Made by a program: the position numbers and the translations under genes
Notes under the pieces: generated by a model
Database searches by the model: none
What the model was told of the DNA's origin: nothing
What the model saw: the letters and a program-made list of their open reading frames with translations, nothing else
Part shown: positions 1-5,190 of the stretch, piece by piece
Position numbering within the stretch: the first letter of the stretch is position 1
Layout of the letters: every line of letters begins with the position of its first letter
Source of the DNA: an uncultured Clostridia bacterium
GTDB lineage: Bacteria; Bacillota; Clostridia; Oscillospirales; Oscillospiraceae
Direction: 5' to 3'
DNA: 8,266 nucleotides
NCBI GenBank assembly: GCA_946619065.1
Contig: CAMOLY010000047.1
Location: 1-8,266 of the forward strand

Positions 1-13
1 ATTCCTGCCGCGC

Positions 14-55
14 AAAATAATCATCCCCCGGCTGCTGCCGGGGGATGATTATTTT
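14..55 (-). terminator. Rho-independent terminator after the HU gene
   Basis: The arms at 14-31 and 38-55 are perfectly complementary (18 bp) around a 6-base loop at 32-37. The core is GC-rich (CCCCCGG/CCGGGGG), and the outer part is AAAATAAT on one side and ATTATTTT on the other. Because both ends are A/T tracts, the hairpin can terminate transcription from either direction. It lies 6 bases beyond the HU stop codon, so it ends the HU transcript and possibly a convergent one entering from the left of the window. Confidence 0.93.
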
Positions 56-61
56 ATTCTT

Positions 62-337
62 TTACTTTGCGACCTTGACCTTCAGCGCCTGGCCGGCCTT
101 GAAGGCGGGAACGCGGGTCGCGGGAACGGTGACGGTCTCGCGGGTGCGGGGGTTCTTGGCAGTGCGGGCGGCACGCTCTTTGGTCTCGAAGGTACCGAAG
201 CCGACGACCTGGACCTTTTCGCCGTTGGCGAGCGTCTCGCTCAGGGTCTCAAACACGGCGTTGACGACCTTTTCGGCGTCCTTCTTGGTCATTTCGGTCT
301 TTGCAGCGACAGCGGCTGCGAGTTCGGTTTTATTCAT
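62..337 (-). CDS. hup: HU-type nucleoid DNA-binding protein
   Basis: This is a 91-residue protein, the usual length for HU/IHF-family proteins, which bind and bend DNA as dimers in the nucleoid. The N-terminal part (MNKTELAAAV, residues 1-10, through about 45) is the helical dimerisation region. GFGTF at 46-50 starts the family signature, and RAARTAKNPRT at 55-65 is the DNA-binding arm with the intercalating proline at 63. The ATG is preceded by AAAGAGGT at a good distance. The gene lies 94 bases after the flippase gene, has its own promoter and is followed by a strong terminator, so it can be expressed alone at high level. In Clostridia, HU commonly sits beside a SpoVB-like flippase and MazG; here MazG is absent from between them. 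Nothing is truncated or odd in the protein. HU rather than IHF is the better call because IHF subunits are largely absent from Bacillota. Confidence 0.97.
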   Translation of the reverse strand: MNKTELAAAVAAKTEMTKKDAEKVVNAVFETLSETLANGEKVQVVGFGTFETKERAARTAKNPRTRETVTVPATRVPAFKAGQALKVKVAK

Positions 338-373
338 GTTGTTACCTCTTTCCTGTTTTTCGAAGTCCTGCTA

Positions 374-402
374 AATCTATCATATTTTGTTCTGTTTGGC
401 AA
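374..402 (-). promoter_or_regulatory. Sigma-A-type promoter for the HU gene
   Basis: Read on the minus strand, a -35 box TTGCCA (397-402, five of six consensus bases) is followed by a 17-base spacer and a -10 box TAGATT (374-379). A TGA directly in front makes it an extended -10. This puts the start of transcription roughly 30 bases before the HU ATG. The surrounding DNA is A/T-rich, unlike the rest of the window. The match is by eye and there is no transcript evidence. Confidence 0.7.
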
Positions 403-431
403 GAGGAAATTCAGGAAAATCGGGCTGTTTT

Positions 432-2054
432 TTATGAGATTTTCAGGATTTTTGCAATCTTGTCGCCCTTTGGCAGAAGCCTGCAGTCGTCCTTCGTGAT
501 GATTTTCAGAAGCAGGACCAGGACGGCGTAGACGACGACGGCAACAAGGATCGCTCCGGCCGCGCGGATGGCAGCCGAGAGACCGGCCCCGGCCAGGACC
601 CGGTTGACCAGCCAGGCGACAGCGCCCATCAGCACGGCGGCCACAGCGGATTTCCACACGTTGCGGAGCACCGCAGGCGGGCGGCGCAGCACCCGCTTCA
701 TCGCAAAGACGTCCAGTCCGGAGATCAGCAGATAGCAGGCCAGCGTGCCGAGGGGCGCGCCGACAATGTTGATCTTCGGATTGCCCACCAGGACGAAGTT
801 GACGATGACCTTCACGATGCCGCCGATGGCCAGGTTCAGAACCGGCAGATAGACGTAGCCGTGGGCCTGGAGGATGGCCGTGACAATCAGCACCAGGGAG
901 TTGATGCCGACGCAGACGCCGAGGATCCGCATCAGCTTGGCTGCCAGGACGAGATCCGCCCCGGCGTAATGGCCCAGGAAGCCCATGATCGGCTCGGCCA
1001 GGACGATCAGGCCCACGGAGCAGGGCATGGCAATCAGGCTGGTGACGCGGATGGCGGATTCCGCCACGGTATTGGCTGCCCGGGAGGCCCGCCGCGTGAG
1101 CTGCTCGGTGATCGCGGGAATGACGCTGATGGTCAGCGGGGTGATGAAGGCGCAGGGCATGTTGAAAATCGTCTGGCAGAAGTTGTAGATGCCCTTCATG
1201 TCGTTGGCCATCTTCGTGGCAAAGCCCGCCGCGCCCTTGAGCCGGGCCATGTAGACCGCGCCGTCGATGGCAATAATGAGCTGCATGCCCGCCGCGCCGA
1301 GGGTGATCGGAACGGCAATGGAGAGCAGCTGCCTGGCCGTCTGCTTCCGGGGCAGGACGGTCTCATCCTCGCAGAACTCGGCGTCCAGCTCCGCCATGGC
1401 CCTGCGGCGCTTCTGCACCAGATAGAGGTAGGAGGCGACGGTGGAGGCCGTCACGCCGAGGATGGCGCCGCCGGCCGCGTAGATCATGCTGCCGGTCTGC
1501 TTCTTGAAGATCCAGGCCGCAATCAGACCGACGGCCAGCTTGACCAGGGCCTCCAGGACCTGGGAGATCGAGGTGGGCATCATGTTGGACTGGCCCTGGA
1601 AGAAGCCGCGGTCGGCGGAGATCAGGCTGATGAAGAGGACGGCGGGGCTCAGACAGAGGATGGCAAACCAGCTCTCCTTCTGGCTCATCACCGAGGAAAG
1701 CTGATGGCAGAGGATGGCCATGCCGCCCGCGCCGACGACGCCGAGGATCAGAAAGACCAGGCGCGAAACGCTGTAGACCTGGCGGATCTGCCGGGTCCGG
1801 CCCAGGGTGCGGGATTCGGAGATCATCCGGGACATGGCCACCGGCAGTCCGGTGGTGGAGACCATCAGCAGCACCGCGTAGATGTCGTAGGCGGTATTGA
1901 AATAGCCGAAGCCGCTTTTGCCGAGCAGGCGGTTCAGCGGAATTTTATAGATCGCACCGATCACCTTGACGGCCGCCGTGGCCAGCGCCAATACGGCCGC
2001 GCCGCCGAGGAAGGTCTGTTTTTGATTGTTGGATGCTTTCTGCAAGGCAGTCAT
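432..2054 (-). CDS. SpoVB/YabM-type polysaccharide or lipid-intermediate flippase (MOP superfamily)
   Basis: This 540-residue membrane protein has about 14 hydrophobic segments, as expected for the MurJ/SpoVB branch of the MOP exporter superfamily, which moves undecaprenyl-linked cell-wall or polysaccharide precursors across the cytoplasmic membrane. The N-terminus is typical: TFLGGAAVLALATAAVKVIG at 14-33, then KIPLNRLLG near 37-45, a YFNTAYDIY block at 51-59 and STTGLPVAMSRMISE at 66-80. RGFFQGQSNMMPTSISQV (149-166) and NPKINIVGAPLGTLACYL (425-442) are further family hallmarks. A basic, soluble loop lies around 215-240. The start is uncertain. The ATG at 2054 has AAAGGA touching it with no spacer, whereas a TTG three codons later (2045) would be 9 bases from the same Shine-Dalgarno. 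Upstream in-frame sequence to 2165 is repeat DNA and is excluded. A TATATT box lies about 40 bases upstream without a good -35. Substrate (peptidoglycan, spore cortex or capsule precursor) cannot be told from sequence. Confidence 0.93.
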   Translation of the reverse strand: MTALQKASNNQKQTFLGGAAVLALATAAVKVIGAIYKIPLNRLLGKSGFGYFNTAYDIYAVLLMVSTTGLPVAMSRMISESRTLGRTRQIRQVYSVSRLVFLILGVVGAGGMAILCHQLSSVMSQKESWFAILCLSPAVLFISLISADRGFFQGQSNMMPTSISQVLEALVKLAVGLIAAWIFKKQTGSMIYAAGGAILGVTASTVASYLYLVQKRRRAMAELDAEFCEDETVLPRKQTARQLLSIAVPITLGAAGMQLIIAIDGAVYMARLKGAAGFATKMANDMKGIYNFCQTIFNMPCAFITPLTISVIPAITEQLTRRASRAANTVAESAIRVTSLIAMPCSVGLIVLAEPIMGFLGHYAGADLVLAAKLMRILGVCVGINSLVLIVTAILQAHGYVYLPVLNLAIGGIVKVIVNFVLVGNPKINIVGAPLGTLACYLLISGLDVFAMKRVLRRPPAVLRNVWKSAVAAVLMGAVAWLVNRVLAGAGLSAAIRAAGAILVAVVVYAVLVLLLKIITKDDCRLLPKGDKIAKILKIS

Positions 2055-2065
2055 TCCTTTCCGTA

Positions 2066-2164
2066 GGGAATAGGCAACAGGCAATAGGCAATATAAGTGA
2101 CGGCCCAAATCTTTGATTTGGCTGCCGGAACTTATGCAGAGCAGGAGACGGGGAATGCGAGTCA
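2066..2164 (+). repeat. Border repeat J, left copy, with 7-bp microrepeat and hairpin
   Basis: Two words here recur at the other border of the same gap. GGGAATAGGCAACAGGCAAT (2066-2085) matches 2701-2720 at 17 of 20 positions, and GGGAATGCGAGTCA (2151-2164) matches 2730-2743 at 12 of 14. The first word includes a 7-bp tandem (AGGCAAY, about three units). Between the words, 2101-2127 can fold: CGGC-CCAAATC pairs with GATTTGG-GCCG around TTT, with a two-base bulge. The distal copy lacks this hairpin. The element ends about 11 bases before the flippase start codon, so it lies in that gene's 5' leader. Confidence 0.55.
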
Positions 2165-2198
2165 CCTGTCACCGCAGCGGCCGCTGCGACGCGAAGCC

Positions 2199-2266
2199 CG
2201 TAGGGACCGCTGACCCGTAGGGACCGCTGACCCGTAGGGACCGCTGACCCGTAGTGGCCGCTGACC
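2199..2266 (+). repeat. 17-bp tandem array T1
   Basis: There are four head-to-tail 17-bp units. Three read CGTAGGGACCGCTGACC; the fourth reads CGTAGTGGCCGCTGACC and runs directly into R1 copy a. The fourth unit equals the outer GTAG, the complete 5' arm and three loop bases of the R1 hairpin, so the array looks like repeated half-hairpins with one complete hairpin at the end. There are no spacers between units, so this is not a CRISPR array. Confidence 0.93.
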
Positions 2267-2345
2267 ACAGCGGCCATAACCCCCGTCATGCAAATCCGCA
2301 GCAAAGCGCTTCGCGCTATGGCCCGTGTGGTCACGGGCCACTACG
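2250..2345 (+). repeat. R1 copy a: REP/BIME-like element with two facing hairpins
   Basis: This 96-bp unit is bounded by CGTAGTGGCC and its inverse GGCCACTACG. Left hairpin 2255-2276: arms TGGCCGCTG and CAGCGGCCA around ACCA. Right hairpin 2319-2340: arms TGGCCCGTG and CACGGGCCA around TGGT. Read outward-in on its own strand, each hairpin is preceded by GTAG, the tetranucleotide that marks REP sequences recognised by RAYT transposases. A smaller stem (AGCGC/GCGCT around TTC) lies near 2305-2317. The two 9-bp stems differ by compensated changes. No protein is encoded; transposability is inferred from architecture only. Confidence 0.85.
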
Positions 2346-2367
2346 GTCGATGCGGAACATTTCGTCC

Positions 2368-2456
2368 GGGCGCATACCATGCGCCCACAGAGCGGGACCG
2401 GGAACGATCAAAACCACCGGAGCCACTCTCTCACCGTGGGCGCACAGTGTGCGCCC
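2368..2456 (+). repeat. H element copy a: 89-bp repeat with terminal hairpins
   Basis: The unit starts with a hairpin at 2368-2386 (GGGCGCAT and ATGCGCCC around ACC) and ends with another at 2438-2456 (GGGCGCAC and GTGCGCCC around AGT). It matches the reverse complement of 8005-8093 at 75 of 89 positions with no gap, by hand alignment. The best-kept interior block is ACGATCAAAACCA near 2405-2417. The right hairpin is followed by CTACGG, so on the opposite strand it carries CCGTAG at its foot, as R1 does. The left hairpin is preceded by TTTCGTCC. Confidence 0.85.
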
Positions 2457-2489
2457 CTACGGAGCGGGATGTTTCCCTTTCGTCCGCCC

Positions 2490-2560
2490 CGTAGTGGCCG
2501 CTGACCTCGTAGTGGCCGCTGACCTCGTAGTGGCCGCTGACCTCGTAGTGGCCGCTGACC
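2490..2560 (+). repeat. 18-bp tandem array T2
   Basis: Three perfect 18-bp units CGTAGTGGCCGCTGACCT are followed by a fourth that lacks the final T and opens R1 copy b. The unit differs from the T1 unit by the added T and by GTGG instead of GGGA. Perfect identity among units suggests recent expansion. The length is a multiple of three, so it leaves an open frame that repeats Val-Val-Ala-Ala-Asp-Leu, which should not be read as a gene. Confidence 0.93.
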
Positions 2561-2655
2561 ACAGCGGCCATAACCCCCGTCAGCCATAACCCCCGTCATG
2601 CAAACCCGCAATAAAGCGCTTCGCGCCATGGCCCGTGTGGTCACGGGCCACTACG
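2544..2655 (+). repeat. R1 copy b: REP/BIME-like element
   Basis: This 112-bp unit has the same layout and orientation as copy a. Left hairpin 2549-2570: TGGCCGCTG/CAGCGGCCA, loop ACCA. Right hairpin 2629-2650: TGGCCCGTG/CACGGGCCA, loop TGGT. It is 16 bp longer than copy a because CCATAACCCCCGTCAG is duplicated after the left hairpin (2568-2583, then 2584 on). The small inner stem reads GCGC/GCGC around TTC, changed from copy a at its outermost pair. Confidence 0.85.
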
Positions 2656-2662
2656 GGAGGCT

Positions 2663-2694
2663 GCATAACCCCCGTCAGCCATAACCCCCGTCAG
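2663..2694 (+). repeat. Tandem 16-bp units of the R1 interior
   Basis: Two head-to-tail copies of (G/C)CATAACCCCCGTCAG lie just outside R1 copy b. The same word occurs once in R1 copy a and twice in copy b. Variants appear on the opposite strand around 8187-8227. It is an independently expanding sub-unit of the R1 family; the G/C-asymmetric CCCCC run may assist slippage. Confidence 0.75.
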
Positions 2695-2700
2695 ACAAAC

Positions 2701-2743
2701 GGGATTCGGCAACAGACAATCGGGGGGCGGGGGATGCGCGTCA
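2701..2743 (+). repeat. Border repeat J, right copy
   Basis: This short copy holds the two J words (2701-2720 and 2730-2743) separated by only 9 bases, against 65 in the left copy. It abuts the amidohydrolase stop codon. J copies therefore border the 2055-2743 gap at both ends in direct orientation. Relatedness rests on two short hand alignments, so confidence is moderate. Confidence 0.5.
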
Positions 2744-4075
2744 TCAGGGACCAGTCTCTGGTCCCTGGTCCCTGTCCAGAAACACCGTCGGCATGGCGTA
2801 TTCGGCCAGCTCGCGGACGACGGCGTCGAGGTCGATGGTCTCGTATTTGCCCGCGGCGTAGAGGATCCTGCCGCGGACCATTGTCATCAGGACGTCGCCG
2901 CCCCGCGCAGAGTAGCACAGATGGGACATGACGTCGTGGCAGGGCATCAGATGGGGGCTGGTGAAGTCCAGGAGGATCAGGTCGGCGTCCATGCCGGGCT
3001 TGATCATCCCGCACTCGGCCTCCCGGCCCTGGGCGCGGGCGCCGCAGACCGTGGCCATCATCAAAGCCGCCTGGGGCGGCAGGGCGGTGGGGTCCCCAGT
3101 CAGGCTCTTGGCCAGCAGGGACGCCGCCTTGATCTCTTCGAACAGATCCAGATTGTTGTTGGACGAGGCGCCGTCGGTGCCGAGGGCCACGTTCATCCCG
3201 GCCTTCACCATGGCCAGCACGTCGGCGCGGCCGGAGGCCAGCTTCAGGTTCGAGACCGGGCAGTGCACCGCAGTCACCTTCCGCCGGGCCAGCAGGGCCC
3301 GGTCCTCGGGCTCGAGCCAGACGCAGTGGGCGGCCTGGGTCCGCACGCCGAAGACGTTGTGGCAGTCCAGCAGCTGGGCCGGGGTCAGGCCGTATTTCTC
3401 CTTGCAGGCCTCGTGCTCCCGCCGGGTCTCGGACAGGTGGATCTGCATGCCCAGGCCCTCGTTGATCGCGTACTCCGACAGGGCGTCCCAGAGCCGGGCG
3501 TTGGAGGTATATTCGGCGTGGACCGAGGCCTCCACCCGGATGCGGCCGTTGTCATAGCCGTGCCAGCGCCGGTGGAGGTCCACCAGCTCGCGGCACTTCT
3601 CGTTGCGCTCAAAGTCGAAGTCCTCGTCAAACATCACAATGCCCCGGGCGAGGTTGGCCTTGATGCCGGACTCGGCCGCCGCCTCGGCAATCGCGCCGCA
3701 GTGGTCGTACATATCCGAGACCGAGGTGGTGCCGAAGCGCAGGCACTCGGCAATCGACAGCAGGGTCGCGGCCTTGACCGCCCGGTCGTCCAGCCGCGCC
3801 TCCCGGGGGAAGATATAGTCGTTCAGCCAGGTCTGCAGATCGTGGCCGTCGGCATAGCCCCGCAGCAGGGACATCGGCAGATGGGTGTGGCAGTTGATCA
3901 GACCGGGCATCAGAACCAGGCCCTCGCCGTTGACGATTTTCCGGGGCTGCTCCTTCGGCGCGGTCTTCGCCAGCCAGGAGATCTTCCCGTCCGTGACGCC
4001 GACAAAGGCGCCGAAGTACACGTGCAGCGCCTCGTCCATCGTGACGGCGGTGACGTTGGAGAATAAGGTGTCCAT
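2744..4075 (-). CDS. mtaD: Amidohydrolase: 5'-methylthioadenosine/S-adenosylhomocysteine/5'-deoxyadenosine deaminase type
   Basis: This 443-residue protein belongs to the ATZ/TRZ-like branch of the metal-dependent amidohydrolases. It is predicted to deaminate adenosine-type by-products of SAM (SAH, methylthioadenosine or 5'-deoxyadenosine) to inosine forms in the cytosol. Metal ligands are visible: HTH at 63-65, His213 in QIHLSE and Asp301 in LGTDGASSNNNLDLFEE. Glu216 fits the catalytic acid, and His186 (SVHAEYT) and His250 (AAHCVWL) fit substrate-binding histidines. The HCPVSNLKLASG block at 271-282 is typical of the family. The start is ATG at 4075 with AAGGAG five bases upstream; the frame continues upstream only through hairpin repeats. 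The last residues (about 435-443) and the TGA lie in a GGACCAG-type repeat and hairpin (2745-2767), so the natural C-terminus has probably been replaced or extended by repeat DNA. Exact substrate is not resolvable from sequence; guanine or cytosine deaminase is less likely. Confidence 0.92.
   Translation of the reverse strand: MDTLFSNVTAVTMDEALHVYFGAFVGVTDGKISWLAKTAPKEQPRKIVNGEGLVLMPGLINCHTHLPMSLLRGYADGHDLQTWLNDYIFPREARLDDRAVKAATLLSIAECLRFGTTSVSDMYDHCGAIAEAAAESGIKANLARGIVMFDEDFDFERNEKCRELVDLHRRWHGYDNGRIRVEASVHAEYTSNARLWDALSEYAINEGLGMQIHLSETRREHEACKEKYGLTPAQLLDCHNVFGVRTQAAHCVWLEPEDRALLARRKVTAVHCPVSNLKLASGRADVLAMVKAGMNVALGTDGASSNNNLDLFEEIKAASLLAKSLTGDPTALPPQAALMMATVCGARAQGREAECGMIKPGMDADLILLDFTSPHLMPCHDVMSHLCYSARGGDVLMTMVRGRILYAAGKYETIDLDAVVRELAEYAMPTVFLDRDQGPETGP
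2745..2778 (+). repeat. GGACCAG hairpin and 7-bp tandem inside the end of the amidohydrolase gene
   Basis: CAGGGACCAG (2745-2754) and CTGGTCCCTG (2758-2767) form a perfect 10-bp stem around TCT. The right arm continues as a 7-bp tandem (CTGGTCC twice, then a partial CTGTCC). It supplies the last codons and the stop of the amidohydrolase. There is no T-tract after it in the gene's direction, so it is not a canonical terminator. Confidence 0.8.
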
Positions 4076-4100
4076 AAGCGCTCCTTTTGGTCGCAATGAT

Positions 4101-4260
4101 TGAAGTACGCTTCGCGTATGAAGGATCCGCTGGCGCGGATATGAAGTACGCTTCGCGTATGAAGTGTGCTTCGCAAATATTGCCGCAGGCAATACTTCAT
4201 ATCGCGCAGCGATACTTCATATCACGCAAGTGATACTTCATATCGCGCAGCGATCCTTCA
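4101..4260. repeat. Cluster of short hairpins with four GAAG then four CTTC spacers
   Basis: This array lies between the kinase stop codon and the amidohydrolase start. Small hairpins are separated by TGAAG-type words in the left half and by CTTCAT words in the right half. Stems seen: TACGC/GCGTA (4106-4118 and 4147-4159, loop TTC), ATCCGC/GCGGAT (4125-4140), TATTGCC/GGCAATA (4178-4194, loop GCA), ATCGC/GCGAT (4201-4213 and 4242-4254, loop GCA) and ATCAC/GTGAT (4221-4234, loop GCAA). An imperfect one lies at 4164-4176. GAAG and CTTC spacers can themselves pair, giving a branched cruciform. In the amidohydrolase transcript this would be the leader, or a read-through barrier between kinase and amidohydrolase. 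Confidence 0.85.
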
Positions 4261-5187
4261 TCCCTCTCCCTTCGGCAGAAACTCCTGCCGCAGGAGGCTG
4301 GTTTCCGGCAGCTGCATCGGGTCGATGGGCGTGAAGGCCTCCAGCCCCTCCAGGACCAGGTCCACCAGCTTGGGCTGGGGGTGCTTCTCCAGCTCCAGCA
4401 GCATCGGCTCCGCAATGGGGCGGAAGGCCGCCACCTCGTAGCCGTGGGTGGTGTCGATGGCGTAGTGGGAATCCTTCTTGTAGGGCGAAATGTAGACCTT
4501 TTCGCCCCGGCGGACGTTTCGCCACATCCCCAGCGTCTCCTCGGCGGTGGAGGAGCGGAAGTTGAAGTCCCGCACGATCCGCCGCAGCAGGCGCATCCAG
4601 ACCCGGTCGAAGATCTCAACGTCGTCCTCGTAGACCGAGGAGGCCGTGGAGATAAAGATGCGGGTGGCCTCCGGCTTGCGCTGGGTCAGCATCGGGTTGA
4701 GACCGTGGATGCCCTCGAAAATGACCACCTCGTTCTCCTGCAGGCGCAGGGGCTGAAAGTCGGTGGGCGACTGGACCTGACGCCGGAAGTCGAAGTGCGG
4801 AATCAGGATCTCGCTGCCCCGGTCGAGCAGCTCCAGATGCTGGCTCAGCAGGTCCAGATCCAGGGCCTCCGGCGCCTCCAGATCGGGATCGCCCCGACGG
4901 GTGGTGGGGAAATCCGGGTCGAACCGCGGGCGGTAGTAGTCGTCCAGCGAAACCATGTGGGCAAAGATGCCCCGGGCCAGCAGCGCGTCGCGGACGCGGC
5001 CGGCGGTGGTGGTCTTGCCGGAGGAGGAGGGCCCGGCCAGCAGAACCACCTTGCTCTGATGCAGCCGGTCGGCCACCACGGCGGCGGCCTCCTCCACGCG
5101 GCGCTGATACAGCGCGTCGCACTCGGCCACGTAGCCGGCCGGGTCGCTGTTCAGGCGGGCGTTGATGTCAGATAATTCCAAACGCAT
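4258..5187 (-). CDS. Uridine kinase-family nucleoside kinase (P-loop, PRK/URK type)
   Basis: This 309-residue cytosolic protein belongs to the phosphoribulokinase/uridine kinase family, which phosphorylates a nucleoside such as uridine or cytidine with ATP or GTP. The Walker A loop is GPSSSGKTT (52-60). The SLDDYY segment (80-85) is the usual substrate-binding strand, and FEGIHGLNP (157-165) follows as the family's EGIH motif. RLLRRIVRDFNFR (199-211) resembles the arginine-rich lid. Larger clostridial relatives (about 550 residues) carry an N-terminal TGS/ThrRS-like part; here only a 45-residue helical N-terminus is present, so this is the short form. The ATG lies 3 bases after the hemZ stop codon, and its GAGGT site is inside the last hemZ codons, which implies translational coupling. 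The TGA stop sits at the first TGAAGG word of the hairpin cluster. Substrate specificity is inferred from the family only. Confidence 0.88.
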   Translation of the reverse strand: MRLELSDINARLNSDPAGYVAECDALYQRRVEEAAAVVADRLHQSKVVLLAGPSSSGKTTTAGRVRDALLARGIFAHMVSLDDYYRPRFDPDFPTTRRGDPDLEAPEALDLDLLSQHLELLDRGSEILIPHFDFRRQVQSPTDFQPLRLQENEVVIFEGIHGLNPMLTQRKPEATRIFISTASSVYEDDVEIFDRVWMRLLRRIVRDFNFRSSTAEETLGMWRNVRRGEKVYISPYKKDSHYAIDTTHGYEVAAFRPIAEPMLLELEKHPQPKLVDLVLEGLEAFTPIDPMQLPETSLLRQEFLPKGEG

Positions 5188-5190
5188 GTT

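Larger units (their letters stand above)
2055..2743. other. 689-base gene-free gap filled with structured repeats
   Basis: This interval between the amidohydrolase and the flippase contains no credible gene. Read left to right it holds: a 7-bp microrepeat and hairpin (2066-2127), a CAGCGGCCGCTG palindrome (2175-2186), a 17-bp tandem array (2199-2266), an R1 element (2250-2345), an H element (2368-2456), an 18-bp tandem array (2490-2560), a second R1 element (2544-2655), two more CATAACCCCCGTCAG units (2664-2694) and a second copy of the left border words (2701-2743). Open frames across it are low-complexity products of tandem repeats whose unit is a multiple of three, or are simply stop-poor GC-rich DNA. 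Confidence 0.85.

Noticed and set aside
861..2066. 401-codon plus-strand open frame
   Set aside because: It is antisense to the flippase; the product is Asp/Gly/His-rich and hydrophilic, a mirror of hydrophobic codons on the other strand.
2175..2186. CAGCGGCCGCTG palindrome as an operator
   Set aside because: It is a perfect 12-base palindrome but made of the same GGCC/GCTG words as the R1 stems, so it is better explained as a loop-less relative of those hairpins.
2199..2560. Possible CRISPR array
   Set aside because: Units of 17-18 bp follow one another without spacers, and no cas gene is present in the window.
2254..2589. Open frame with Val-Val-Ala-Ala-Asp-Leu repeats
   Set aside because: The periodicity comes from the 18-bp tandem T2, a multiple of three. 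There is no start context and no conserved domain; the frame crosses R1 and H elements.
2745..2767. Rho-independent terminator for the amidohydrolase
   Set aside because: The 10-bp stem is good, but no T-tract follows it in the gene's direction and it overlaps the coding end.
2921..4066. 381-codon plus-strand open frame
   Set aside because: It is antisense to the amidohydrolase, has low-complexity composition, no ribosome binding site of note and no family motif.
4076..4192. N-terminal extension of the amidohydrolase by 39 residues
   Set aside because: It is encoded by the hairpin cluster. The ATG at 4075 has AAGGAG five bases upstream and matches the family N-terminus.
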